Shown: piece by piece, positions 45,490-57,435 of the stretch
Numbering within the stretch: position 1 is the first letter of the stretch
Layout of the letters: each line of letters begins with the position of its first letter
Assembly (NCBI GenBank): GCA_947579605.1
Contig: OX388325.1
Location: 10,597,572 to 10,661,571, forward strand
DNA length: 64,000 nucleotides
Direction: 5' to 3'
Source of the DNA: Athripsodes cinereus
Lineage: Eukaryota > Arthropoda > Insecta > Trichoptera > Leptoceridae
Made by a program: the position numbers and the translations under genes
Notes under the pieces: model-generated
The model's database searches: none
Seen by the model: only the letters and a program-made list of their open reading frames with translations
What the model was told of the DNA's origin: nothing

Positions 45490-45849
45490 TATAGTGAGAA
45501 CTATTAAATCTAATATATAAAAGGAAGACGTGTGTGTTACAACACTTATAACTCAAGAATGGCTGTACCGATTTGAATGATCTCTGATTTGTTGGATTCT
45601 TCTCCGCCCGGATTAAACTATAGGCTATTAAAACATCTTACAAATTCACGGGAAGAAACAATATGAAGAAAATTATTTACGCCATACATTTTTAATTTCA
45701 AAAATAAAAACAATATGGAGAGTCCATACGCTATTAGCGCCCCCACGTCGCCTGTTGCATTGTGCTAAAATAATCCGTAGGTTCTGCTATATTAAGAACC
45801 AAATTACTATAACTAATATGAACGAAATGTGTACTAATATTTGTTTACT

Positions 45850-46275
45850 ATAATTCGGTAGTTACATGGCAATAGGTTGTATCTCACTAAAACATAATTT
45901 TACAGGAGAGCAAAAACAAAGTTTGCAAAAGAGATATTTCAGCCAAATTTCGAGCATTATATATCAAAATGAAGGTAATTATTATTTCTACAAGATAGAT
46001 GTAACATTCTCTTAATAATTTCTTCTACAAGATGTATGTAACATTCACTAAATAATTTCTTGCAGTTTAAAAATATTTGAGTTTTTTTGCCATGTTGAAG
46101 AAAACAATCTTTCTACATGTCAATAAGTGACGTCTTTTCTCTCTTTATTCTGACTATAAAGAGACATATCCTTTTGCCACATCAAATATTACACTATTTT
46201 GAGCATTTTATGGAACAAACTTGAAAACGCAAAAAATGCGAGATACAACCTATTGCCATGTAACAACCGAATTAT
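45850..46275. mobile_element. MITE, 36-bp TIRs
   Basis: Left 45850-45885 and right 46240-46275 are reverse complements with one mismatch (ataattcggtagttacatgg versus ataattcggttgttacatgg). 426 bp, no ORF. No certain target duplication. Confidence 0.85.
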
Positions 46276-46830
46276 TCGACTAATATTTATGTATAGATAG
46301 ATCTTCTGTCACATAAATGTGGACGTGCACAGATTATAATTTGAAATTGTATTTTATTTTTGCAGATGGAAAATTATTATTGAACCAAAAATTGTGCTAT
46401 TAAAGATGAAAATAAGAATGTGTTCATGTAGGTAGTTCTGATGCAAGATTGTGTAGTGAAATTTGCAGACAGAGAAGAAAAATTACGAAGAAAATTATTT
46501 ACGCCGTACATTTTTAATTTCAATAAAAAATGCAATATGGAGAATTATACAAAATCAACAATGAAGTTTTTTTTATAGATTGGCCTATTTATATGATAAT
46601 TTTTCTATACATTCTCAAATTAGAATCGTTATCCATACAATTTAACATCTGTAGTTCTGATATTTCAATTTTTAAAAAATCATGGAAAGAATTTTTATAA
46701 ATTTTAAATGAATAGGTAAAATCTACCTGAAAAAAAAATTAGTACCTACATACATAATTATATTACGTACTGTAGATAATTTATAAACAAATCTGAGTTA
46801 AGTATAATTGTTCAACATAAATTGTTCATG

Positions 46831-47068
46831 TCGGCCGGTGTGGCGCGGAGCTCTTTCCTTTGAGTCACGGGGTCCCGGGTTCGATTCCCGGACAGGGCAA
46901 AGGGAAGAATGACCTTTTTCAAATTGTCCTGGGTCTGGGTGTTACATATATATGTATTTGTATATAGTGCATTGTATATGTGTGTATCGTCGCGTTAGTA
47001 CCTACCCATAATCAAGATTCATCTAAGTTTGGGACTAGCTCGATGTGTGTGAATTGTCTATGTAAAAA
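46831..47068 (+). mobile_element. S1 SINE nested in the Helitron
   Basis: ggccggtgtggcgcggagct (a small deletion after the A box), B box gggttcgattcccgg, full body, end gtctatgtaaaaaaa. Confidence 0.85.
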
Positions 47069-47076
47069 AAATGAAT

Positions 47077-47435
47077 GTAACTTTCGCAGTTTAGCGGCCC
47101 CCCCGTTGTCGAGTACTTTTTTGCCATAGAAAAGGTAATATTTTTGAAACTTGAGGAAATTGTTGCCATATGTAGAATTATTTTAATTTGCCGGCAAAAA
47201 AAATCCACTTCGAAAATTAATTTCCTAAAATTCCGTACATATTACTCGACAACGGGTGGGGCCGCTCAAGATTCATAGTTGCGATTTTTTTTTCCTATAA
47301 AAGAATTTTTCAAAAATTTGGTGACAAAAAAATAATTCACCATATGGCAACAATTTCCTCAAGTTTCGAAAATATTACTTTTACATGGAAAAAAGTACTC
47401 GACAACGGGTGGGGCCGCTAAACTGCGAAAGTTCC
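47077..47435. mobile_element. hAT-like element with about 105-bp TIRs
   Basis: The direct repeat aaatgaat (47069-47076, 47436-47443) flanks it. Arms 47077-47184 and 47328-47435 are inverted copies (aactttcgcagtttagcggc; cgttgtcgagtacttttttg) at high identity. It inserted right at the S1 tail. Related: 28428-28740. Confidence 0.85.
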
Positions 47436-47929
47436 AAATGAATTATATTTTTTTACACTATACCTTCGATGACACACTTTGACAATTACGGGAGTTTGTA
47501 AAGAGATTAATAATATTAATCATTCATAAAGTCAGTGGGAGAGGGCAGAAGATAGGGCAGGTGTCGAACATGTGTTGAAAGGCTAGGTTTGGAGTGGCCA
47601 GAGGTCCTGGAAGCAGCGGTGGACAGTTATCTCTGGAGGAGATACTTAGGGGCAATGGGTCCCCGACCGAACTAGGACAAGGGGAAGAAGATGTATGTAT
47701 GAAATCGTTCATTGATTCTTAGGCGGTACGAAGTTCGCCGGGCCAGTTAGTAATTAATAAACTGTAACAAACATACACACAGTGTGGGTGATCTTGTCAC
47801 ATAATAACAACACGACCTTGTCCGCTGTTTTTATCATCCATTTATTTTAGTTTTTCTTTTAATCATACCAAAATAACAAGAATATATTATTATGTATAAT
47901 AATTAAATGAAAAACAAATGTTTTTCTAC

Positions 47930-48115
47930 TACGTATATTGATTTTTATTGAGAAAGACGTCTTTCGTCTTTCAAGGACATTTTCAATAATTTGAATCTGA
48001 AAAATGAAAATATAAACAATATACATATACCTTGTAGAAAAATAAACATTTGTTTTATAAATTCTATGTGGAATTTTATGTATATAAACATCGACACAGT
48101 AATTATGTAATATTA
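47930..48115 (-). mobile_element. HP hairpin element
   Basis: acaaatgtttttctactacg ... tgtagaaaaataaacatttg are arms; the core gagaaagacgtctttcgtct ttcaaggacattttcaat and the reversed head acatcgacacagtaat are visible. Confidence 0.7.
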
Positions 48116-48137
48116 TACTTTAATATCATAATCTTTA

Positions 48138-48553
48138 TCTATACTAATGTATAAAGAGGAAAGATTTGATTGTTTGGATTGAATAGGCTTCAAAATTACT
48201 GAACAGATTTGAAAAAATCTTTTACTGTTGGGAAGCTACACTATCCCGGGTGACATAGGCTATATTAAATAAAAAAAAATAGGGATCCTTACTAAAACTA
48301 AATTATATTTTAAATACATATTTTGTAATAAATGTAATAAATACACTTTTGTAATTAATGACAAACTTGTGGGCTTGGTATTGTATATCAAAGGGTTAAA
48401 TCATGAATGCGGGTTGAGTATGATGATGCATTGTCTTTGCTTTCTGATTGTGTGTATTATTTCTGTCCATATGTATTTTCAAATGTTTTGTAATGATGAT
48501 GATGAATAAATAAAATAAATATCTACCCGTGCGAAGCCGGTGCGGACCGCTAG
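48138..48553 (+). mobile_element. Non-autonomous Helitron, intact ends
   Basis: TCTATACTAATGTATAAAG starts after A; the end gtgcgaagccggtgcggacc gctag is followed by T. A short hairpin (cggt-gcgg-accg) lies directly before CTAG, as Helitrons require. A LINE-like piece with gatgatgatgaataaataaa interrupts the middle (about 48285-48520). Confidence 0.8.
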
Positions 48554-48756
48554 TATGTAATAAATATATTGACATCAATCCCAGTTTTCCGCAGAATGTG
48601 GTAGGTACAATCTAGTGGCATTCGCCATCTATCGAAAATAAACAGAACATATTTAAACCAATTTACGCTCATTGGGATGATAATAGAACTTTTTTTAGAA
48701 AATTTTTCGTCCGAGGATCAAATCGTTAGGTCATATACTTAAGAAAGGACACGGGG

Positions 48757-48900
48757 TGAGTACAATAATGAATAGAACAGCATGCATGAGGAACTGCATG
48801 AATGCTGTACAAGCAAAAAACATGTGTTTGGACAGCAATTGGTTAATTGGTGCTCGATCCTTTCTGCCTACCCCACAAAGGAAGCGGCGTGATTGGTAAT
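48757..48900 (+). pseudogene. L-A LINE 3' end
   Basis: ACMRNCMNAVQAKNMCLDS codons and cctttctgcctaccccacaa aggaagcggcgtgattggta. Confidence 0.65.
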
Positions 48901-48976
48901 AATGACGAATTTGTAACTTCTTTGGAGAAATCTAAATATTATGCATCATTATTTGGACAAATCTAAATATTATTCT

Positions 48977-49222
48977 CATCCCGTGGAGCACCCTGTAAAG
49001 AATTGGTCTCCCACTCTTCTCCATAAGATTTCGAGAGTCCTGTAAAAGGCAGGTGTTCGAAAAAATTAAGACATTTTACATCTTAAATTCAGCAATGAGG
49101 TTTGCCACCCATCCTGAATGTCTTGATTTTATAGTGGCCCGGAGAAGACAGCTTGCACGTTTATTATATGTAGCTGGTCTGCTGCCTACCCCGCTTGTGG
49201 GATATGCCGTGATGGTATAGTG
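48977..49222 (+). mobile_element. H element, full length
   Basis: Near identical in layout to 41197-41451: catcccgtggagcaccctgt to gggatatgccgtgatggtat ag. Confidence 0.82.
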
Positions 49223-51261
49223 AAGTATTATTTTAAGTACAATAAATTGTATATTTGAGGACAATATATTTCATTGTGTTGGATACGGTTTTCCTCTCTG
49301 ACGCTATAATAATATGTACTTACAACGTGAACACAGCAACACATTGATAATTGCAGGAAAATCCGGAGTACCCAAACCTATATTATATACCTATCAAAAG
49401 CATGTGTCAAACACAAAGAAACAATTATTATTCAGTACATAGGTATAGGAACACACCATAATTTTATAATACATACCTACATATTATATACCATCAACAT
49501 TATTTTATAAATTATTGTACTTTGATAGAGGTCTATGACATGTGTGGCTATGTTCATATTATTATGTTAGTCAGCCGGTAGGTACCCTACAATTTATTGA
49601 TTTAAGAGTTTGATCTGTTCGTACGTTTGTTTATATGAATGTACCAACTCTAAAGCCATTAATGAAAGAGAAAAGTGCTCTCTTTATTATATACCTATTC
49701 TTATTCATTGAACCTCTCTTGTTTGTTGAAATATTTTTGATTTGTTTCAATATGTTATCGCTTATTTTTTGTTTAATCTTACGCTATGAATATTAATATA
49801 TATTGTAAAAATCAATTTTACGATAATCTGGCTTTCTGAAAATTCGTCTATCATTATTTTTAGTCAATATAAATTTAAGTTAAAATAAGAAATGACTTTA
49901 AACGTTTAAACATAAGTTTAAGAAGCAAAATTAAAGCCGTCATTTCACTGACATCAAACATCAAAATATGTAAATTGAGTATAACTAATTTGAATGCATT
50001 TTTATACATAAAATTGTATACATTGTGATCAATATACAGAAAGAATAAATAAATAAATAAAATATAATAATCAAGCGTAGAAAGCTCTGAACTATGCAAT
50101 GTACGTATTTTTTTATCGTTTAAGATTTATTCCCAAATAAGCCGGGTTGAAAAGCTATTGGTAACAATAATTCCATTTTCAGATACAAACAGACAATGGA
50201 ACACAATATTTTCAAATAAGGAACAATGATGGAATAATTATTTTCAAATTTGTTTAACCATAGATGATGACAAATAGTAGGACTATAATATGCATCCTGT
50301 CAAACAAAACAATTACATACAGTATTCTATACGGTGTTGCCAGAGTAGAAAACAGTGACGTGTTATAACAATGAAATATCTCGAATTTTTATACTACAGA
50401 GAAATATTGTTTTGTCAGTTATTTTTTAATGAGAGCAAAAGAAGTTGCACCAATCTTTTGAAGTTAAAAATATATTATAAATAACCATTATACTAATTCT
50501 TAAAAACGGAAAAAGTTCAAAAAATAATTAATAATAAAATAACTTATGTAATATTGAAACGGAAAACCTCTCTTTTAGGTACAAGACATGGTTTTAAATG
50601 GCAATGATATTAAAACATTTTTCTGTGAGTGAGAACGAAATCACACTATGTTTAATTTTGGACAAAGTGACTTATGGACATAGTGTTTTAGTTATTATAA
50701 TCCAGTTTTCGATGGCATAATCATCCACTTTAAAAATACACTTTATTTTGCGATATCCATAATTAAAAAAGAATGTCAAATATTTGTTTAAGTATCGTCT
50801 AGATTAAAAATATACCTATAGTTCATAGCATTTTTGTTACTTATATACATTGAAGGACCCATCGACCACCTCCTTCCAATGACGAATGGAAGTCCATCAT
50901 AAAAGAAGATTATTAAGAGCAATCATACACGTAATTTCGTGTTAACAAGTGTGTGAGAAGCAAATGAAATTTTGTTTGAAAAAAAATTTAACGGTCATAC
51001 TAAAATAGTGTCACATGATGGCATAGAATTTTGAAACAAATCATTTTTGGCATTCATAAGTTTTCGGCTTTTAGAAGACCAGTATAGATTTTATTCCACC
51101 TATTATAATATAGCTTAAAAGTAATGGAATAATTCGAAAATAAATAAAATGAAGCAATGTAAATGCATGTTATAATGTACTAGATTTATACCAGGCTTTA
51201 CTCAGTAAAATATGATCATAAAATTATCTAAATGGCACTGAAGATGGCACTTTCAGCAAGT
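49223..51261. other. Gene-free stretch
   Basis: AT-rich. gaataaataaataaataaa at 50043-50061 is a LINE tail. No exon, RNA gene or complete mobile element seen. Confidence 0.5.
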
Positions 51262-51348
51262 AGAGAACACGACTTGCAAGTTAATTAAATGCAGTTAGTT
51301 CGCTGCACAGATATGGGTAATGCCGTGATGATATGAATGAATGAATGA
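51262..51348 (+). repeat. H element 3' fragment
   Basis: cgacttgcaagttaattaaa tgcagttagttcgctgcaca and taatgccgtgatgatatgaa tgaatgaatg. Confidence 0.5.
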
Positions 51349-52109
51349 ACCCACTATATTAATATAAAAATATTTCCCCAGTTTTAAAATTAAAATGATT
51401 TTCATACGTGGTTTAAAAAAAAAATGACAAAAATATGATGTAGGTATTTATATAAGATGTATCTTCCTCGCCTCGGCCAAAAGCTGTTGAAACAAGTTTT
51501 CGTAGATTCAGATAGACATTAAAATTTACATAGAATTGTACCTGAAACTGAATAATCTCAAAATATAAATATGATAGTTTGATGGAGGACATTTTGTTCC
51601 CCAAATAAGTAGTTACATAATTACCACACCTATAATACAAAGCAAAAAACATGCGCACATACGAACGGACTAAAATAATATTATTATACGAGGATTATTT
51701 TGTTCTGGCAAGAATTGCAGCAATAGTCATAAACTATGAAACAACGACAATGACGATAAAATATTATTATTGTATGTAGTATGTAGGTATTGTATACTTA
51801 TTCACAAGAGATGAAGCGTGTTCCATAGCGCATGACCGTCGACCTCGAATTGTTGTTCAATATTGCTTGTGCAAGGTGTCATAAAATAAAACATTACTTG
51901 AGTACCAAATACCAATACAAATTTAATTAAGACTTAGTTCTTTTTGTACTATAATGTTTGGTTGACTATCTATTTAGTAAAGAGTTTGGATCGTTGTGAC
52001 ATAGATGAATCAGAAAAATAAAATTAATCAAGTGAAACGGGCCGTGGTGGCATTAGATTGCTTTAATGACTGAGGGTTTGTTCTTATGCCATCATTTTAA
52101 GATTCTTTG

Positions 52110-52500
52110 ATCATCTCTAGGGTGACAGTGAAAAGGACGATATTCTATTTGGTTCTGAAGATATTGATGTCCTTCTAGCATCCAGAACGAAAGGTAGCCT
52201 ACTCATGTCACAGAACCTGCAATGCTTAATGCTATCAAGAATACACCTAATATTCCTAACTCTTTTTTCTAAGATGTTCATTGAAGAGTAGAGACCCATC
52301 TCATACCCTGATATCTCAGAAGTCGTAGACCCCTCTTTAACAGCACATTAAAACCGAAATTGTCCTTAAAGGCCATTGAGCAGGCCTTTAAAGCTGAATA
52401 GCCAAAACCGCCGTTGTGGGACTCTTTTGTACTACTTTCTTCTTCAATTTCCCTTTTAGAAGTAGAAACATTAAACCCTTCCAAAAGGGATACTTCCCAA
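52110..52500 (-). pseudogene. Frameshifted ORF, probable retroelement gag-like remnant
   Basis: The minus strand reads EGFNVSTSKREIEEESSTKE and FKDNFGFNVLLKRGLRLLRY QG in one frame, then shifts by one base near 52290 to YEMGLYSSMNILEKRVRNIR and LPFVLDARRTSISSEPNRIS before a stop. Charge-rich, helix-like composition and a continuous sense across the shift suggest a once-functional protein, likely of retroelement origin. Family not recognised. Confidence 0.45.
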
Positions 52501-52752
52501 ACCTACTCTCTACCAAGGGAGACAGGACGACACAATGAAAAACAAATTCGTCATCGCGCCAAAGCTTAAGATGTTAACAGTTTCCAACTCCAAAAGACAG
52601 GTAGGTATTTGTTAAACATTATGGATAGTGTTATGGAATTCTCAAGAAATATTTTTTAGAGAAATTTACCGACTTATATAATTTCTCGGTAAATTTCTGG
52701 AAGTAGAGAATTTTTGTAGCATTTTTTTTATTTTTTATTTAACAGTATAATA

Positions 52753-52765
52753 ATAATAAATACTT

Positions 52766-52799
<34 letters not shown>

Positions 52800-52860
52800 C
52801 AATGTACAAATGTTGAGAAAATATGGCTACAATTAATTATGGAAACAAAAAATGTTAGGT
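52753..52860 (-). repeat. LINE 3' end with (CAAT)n
   Basis: aataaatactttattcaatc with (CAAT)n, then aacaatgtacaaatgttgag aaaatatggctacaatt. The same sequence is the target of the insertion at 55515. Confidence 0.6.
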
Positions 52861-53139
52861 ACCTACATAGAAAAAGTGCTAATAACTGATGAAAAATCTT
52901 GATGTTTGACATCCCACATGCCCATATTTAAGTTAAAAAAAAATTGCAGGCACGTACATGGAAAAAAGTGTTAATAACCTCTGATTTGGGCCTTAATCAG
53001 CCCCACAAATTATTGGATCAATCAGGTTGGTTGCGAAGTGTACTTAGCGAAAGGTCATAATACCACTAAGAAAAATCTCTTCCATCAGAGGAGAAATTCT
53101 TTGGAGAATTTTCTCTTCTCACATCACTAATTATGGATA

Positions 53140-53215
53140 CCCATAAGGCGTTTAACCTCTTAAATTAAGCAACGAGGAATACCATACATTTTGGATGTCT
53201 TATTTTTCTACTTAT
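53140..53215 (+). repeat. H element middle fragment
   Basis: cctcttaaattaagcaacga and ttttggatgtcttatttttc match the H middle. Confidence 0.4.
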
Positions 53216-53703
53216 AATACAAAGTAAATGATTTGTATCATCCAACACTTATTCCATTGTTTACCTTATTTTCGAGAAATCTCGTATTGCTATAGATAGA
53301 CAAACAGATAGGTTTAATGTTTTAAACTACATAACTGGTTAGGACATGTATAAAGAATTAATTATAAACGAAATTGAACTTATAATAATAACAATATGTA
53401 AGTACGTTTATTTTAAAAGCTTCTTAGAAGTAACTTAATATATAAATCTCAAGATGCGCCGTTTCGCTCGGACGCCCATTATCAAGGTCTTCTTTGTGTT
53501 CCAAAATAATGGCAATATACCTACTATTATAAGTACATACTTCAAACATTTTAGATTCACGAATATTACTTTTCTTACGTCACCTTATGCTAAACTTGGG
53601 AACACAGGATGGAAACAAAATTTCTTCAATGAAAATAACGATTTTATAATATTGTCAATTGAGTAATATGTTCTCCTACAACATTTCTAATAATTCGACT
53701 CCC

Positions 53704-54045
53704 CAGTTCCACAACTCACGAAATGCCGTATATTCGGGAAAATCACCATTTTTATAATTTTGCTATATTTATATTATGCTTTAAAACACAACAATAAGTG
53801 AAATAAACTATATAATAATCGCATTTTTAGGATCATTATGTTATCATTGTTTCATTCAATAGTTTAACAATTCTGAATATTTATTTGTGGATTTGAAAAT
53901 CGGTACATTTTTTTACTAACTTAATACTAAATGAATAAAGGGAACCGTACATTTTTTTATAGTTATTTGTTTGTGGAATTGATAAAGGTTGATTTTATGA
54001 ATTACCGAGAGTTGATTCATAAAATCAACTTTTATCAAAGAGTTT
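53704..54045 (+). repeat. Dispersed repeat P copy 1 with hairpin
   Basis: 53704-53945 parallels 58945-59165 (cagttccacaactc / caattccataactc; ttatgctttaaaacaca / ttatgctttgaaaaaac; aataaagggaacc in both). Next to it, ttgattttatgaatta and the inverted attcataaaatcaactttta form a hairpin (53977-54040). Confidence 0.5.
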
Positions 54046-54246
54046 TATGAATTAGCAATTAAATCAAATTTACAAAAATTTCAACTTGTTTATGTGTGGA
54101 ACTGGACCGTCGATATATCCTCCCATTTTATTAATAAATATTATACTTAAACTTAGTAAAAGAAAAAAACCTTTTCGCTATCATTGTACGTAAACAGTAA
54201 ACTATCACGACAATAATAAAATATAACACAAAAATACAGACACACC

Positions 54247-54436
54247 GGGTTCGATTCCCGGCCAGGGCAAAGTGAAGAAATTTCAAATTGTCCTGGGTCT
54301 GGGTGTTACATGTATATGTGTGTAGTGCATTGTTTATATGTGTATCGTCGCGTTAGTACCCATGATACAAGATTCATCTTAGTTTGGGACTAGCTCGATC
54401 TGTGTGTGAATTGTCTATGTATGTATGTTATAGAAA
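54247..54436 (+). mobile_element. S1 SINE, 5'-truncated
   Basis: It starts inside the B box (gggttcgattcccggccagg) and runs to gaattgtctatgtatgtatg. A 13-base gap (gaatgacctttttc) is missing near 54278. Confidence 0.8.
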
Positions 54437-54810
54437 TTCTATGACACAAATATATGATATGCAGTTGTGTTGTTGTTCTATGATTATTGTTAAATTTTAT
54501 TTTGTTGTTAATTTATTTTGTTCTTCTTGCACATCATCATTTATATAACAAAATCAACAGACCAATTTACCTAAGTAAAATTTGATGATGTGCATTGGCA
54601 GGATTATCTCTATATAGAGATTATCATTATCGTGGCATTTTATTGAATCACGCTTTAATTGAATTTTCTGATTGTGCATGCTGTAGACACTCTTAATTGG
54701 GGAACTGGCCAGATCTTATTGTATGTTTGTAATTTATGTATTGTGTTGTCAGTTTTCTGTGAGTGTCTCTATAAAATAAAATAAAAATATGCATCGTTAG
54801 ACTTGATTGT

Positions 54811-55068
54811 TGGCCGGTGTGGCGTGGAGGTAACGCTCTTGCCTTTGAGTCACGAGGTCCCGGGTTCGATTCCCGGCCAGGGCAAAGTGAAGAATGACCT
54901 TTTTCAAATTGTCCTGGGTCTGGGTATATATATGTATATATATGTGTATGTAGTGCATTGTATATGTGTGTATCGTCGCGTTAGTACCCATAATACAAGA
55001 TTCATCTTAGTTTGGGACTAGCTCGATCTGTGTGTGAATTGTCTATGTATGTTATGTTATGTTATGAT
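54811..55068 (+). mobile_element. S1 SINE, best full copy
   Basis: ttggccggtgtggcgtggag, B box gggttcgattcccgg, full body and (TTATG)n tail. It is only 375 bp from the truncated copy. Confidence 0.88.
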
Positions 55069-55171
55069 TTTTTTTTAATTATTTTTATTATAAGTATTTG
55101 TTAAAGCTGATTCAGCCGTTTGGTGTATTCATAAATAAATATATTTTCCTACAACATTTCCAATATTATAT

Positions 55172-55275
55172 TAACAGTGTTGGTGCATAATTAGTAGAAT
55201 TCCATAAATTGGATGAATTCAAATAAGTGTTTAAGAAGTGGAAAAACGTCTCTCTCGCGTTGTTTAATCTACAAT
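55172..55275 (+). repeat. HP family fragment
   Basis: acagtgttggtgcataatta gtagaattccataaattgg, then aaaaacgtctctctcgcg. Confidence 0.5.
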
Positions 55276-55464
55276 AGAACGAAGCGCTAGTTGTAAATTA
55301 TTTTACATTTCTATTACTTCAACATTATCTTAATTCGAACGGTGAACTGTGAAAAAAGAGGTTTTCCATAAACATCTCATTCGCCACGCTTTGCGACTGT
55401 AATTTTCATTAAATAGAACTTATTGCATTGTTAATTTGATGACTAGCTAGTTTATTATAGAATA

Positions 55465-56035
55465 AATAAAATAAATAAATAAATACTTTATTCATTCAAT
55501 CAATAATAACGTACTTTTTTACTTTAACATACAATAATAGGAGAAATAAAAAATATTTGGCATTCTAGCTTTAGTCATGTCAGCTACAGGGGTAACACCG
55601 AAATCTTAATAAATAATTTACAAAAATTAGATTTACCGGTTAATTTGTACATTAAAATTCAAAAATCTATTATAATAAACACTTGTAATATTGTAAAAAG
55701 GTTTCTGAACACAGATATTTCAGGCACAATGCTGGTATTTTGATCCCGCGTTTTGAGCCTAATCCTTTGATATCCTGTATATCTGGATAGGTGAATTTTT
55801 CCCGGCATTAGACTGTTAAGTTTTTGTGTGATCATGACTGATCATATGGAGACTTATCTGGTTGTATAATGCTGAGAAGTGTGGATGGCAATTCTGCCGC
55901 CGCGTAAAAAAAAAAAACAAAAAAATAACGTACAAAAATTGAGACAATTTATATCACCAATATGGCTACAATTGAGTTGCAGCAGACTCACTAGGTTGCC
56001 CTGTATCGAGGCGTGCTGCGTATAAAAAAATAATA
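55465..56035 (-). repeat. LINE 3' end split by a later insertion
   Basis: aataaatactttattcattc aatcaataataacgtac (to 55514) continues after 55933 as aaaaattgagacaatttata and atatggctacaattgagttg, matching the 52.75-kb copy. Confidence 0.7.
55515..55923 (+). mobile_element. Retroposed LINE 3' fragment with A-rich tail
   Basis: aataacgtac is duplicated at 55505-55514 and 55924-55933. The insert ends gccgccgcgt plus an A-rich run (55903-55923). Composition suggests a LINE 3' UTR; no ORF. Confidence 0.8.
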
Positions 56036-56545
56036 TACAATTAACAAAAGATCAACATATCTTACTAAAAAAATCACAATTAATAAATAAATAAATCAAC
56101 CAATCAATTAAAAATGAAAATATGTCAATGAATCAAAAATTTCACGCAAGCATAATAAAGATGAACAAATAGAAATACAGAAATCTAAAAGAAAATGGTT
56201 ATTTTCTTTCTTATATCTATTTGGAGAAATTTACTTGTACCTACTTAAAAATATTAGGGGTGTTAGAGCTAGTGCAAATTTATTCAAATATTTATAGACT
56301 ATGCAAGATGCGCATTAGATGCAAAATCTTATAAAGGCAGATAATTGCATAACAGTTTTAATAATTATGCAATATGCATCCGCCCGCCATCTGCACCTTA
56401 ATAATAATCAATAATAATATTTATGTTATATCCAATTGCATTTATACACATCCCACCTTAAAAGAATATAATAAATAATTTGGTATGTTTATTAATATCT
56501 ATATGTCTTTGCATACCCAATAGAGTTGGATTACTGTTCTGTACA

Positions 56546-56766
56546 TCACGGCATATCTCACAAGTGGGGTAGCCAGCTGCATGTAATGAACATGAAAATC
56601 AGCCCTTTCAGTGGTGTAAACAAATCAAGCAATCAGGATTTTCATCCCATCGCTGTATTTAGGATGTAAAATGTCTTTATAAATCGAACACAAGGCTTTT
56701 TTACAGAACACTAGAAAACTTACAAAAAAGAGTGGGACACCTATTCTTTGCCGGGCGCTCCACGGC
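56546..56766 (-). mobile_element. H element, full length, diverged
   Basis: catcacggcatatctcacaa gtggggtagcc to ctattctttgccgggcgctc cacggc. Confidence 0.75.
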
Positions 56767-57082
56767 TTGTATTCCCAATTAATATGGAGTTTCACCAAAT
56801 AAAAGTCAACTCAAATCAACAAGAGTCTAATTTTTTCGCGAGATCTAGTGATGTTGTGTAATGCGATTGTCAACCAGTACCACTATGGAACAACCAATCT
56901 GCCATTAGTTGCAGAAGCAAATTAAGGTTTTTACTATTCACCAGCCCCTATATTATGAGGGTCTAAGAACTGTCAAACGGCATCAGAATCAAAATCATCC
57001 ATAATCATCATCATCTCACATAGAAAAACAAAGAGATTAGAGAAAAATGTCTATGGAAACAATTACTAAGCTTTTAATAAAA

Positions 57083-57435
57083 CTAGCTGACCCGGCAAAC
57101 GTTGTTTTTCCAGATACATCATAATTATAACGACCGGAGTTGAAAATTATTGAATTCCTAATATCGCTATTAAAAAAATGGGGTTGATGGTAGAAGGGTG
57201 AAAATTTAGGACTGTATGTATTTTTAATGCCTCACCATAAATAATAAAAAAAAACATGTCCAAAAACTAAAAAAAAATCGATGTACCACCATTAACTTTT
57301 AAGGGTATGAAAAATAGATGTTGGCCGATTCTCAGACCTACCCGACAAGCACATAATATTTCATCAAAATCGGTCCAGCCGTTTCGGAGGAGTATGATAT
57401 CAAACACAGTGACACGAGAATTTTATATATTAAAT
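57083..57435 (-). mobile_element. Non-autonomous Helitron
   Basis: The plus strand starts A then CTAG (57083-57086), i.e. reversed end gccgggtcagctagt; the 5' side reads cgtttcggaggagtatgata, then gtgacacgagaattttatat attaa. The same family as 44762-45489 but without the nested LINE. Confidence 0.75.

Larger units (their letters stand above)
45509..47750 (+). mobile_element. Helitron-type element with three nested insertions
   Basis: 5' TCTAATATATAAAAGGAAG begins after A at 45508; the 3' end ggtacgaagttcgccgggcc agttag is followed by T (CTAG decayed to TTAG). A 58-bp stretch at 45665-45723 recurs at 46490-46547 (gaaaattatttacgcc). A LINE-like or other coding remnant may lie at 47525-47700. 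Nested: 45850-46275, 46831-47068, 47077-47435. No Rep/helicase. Confidence 0.65.
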
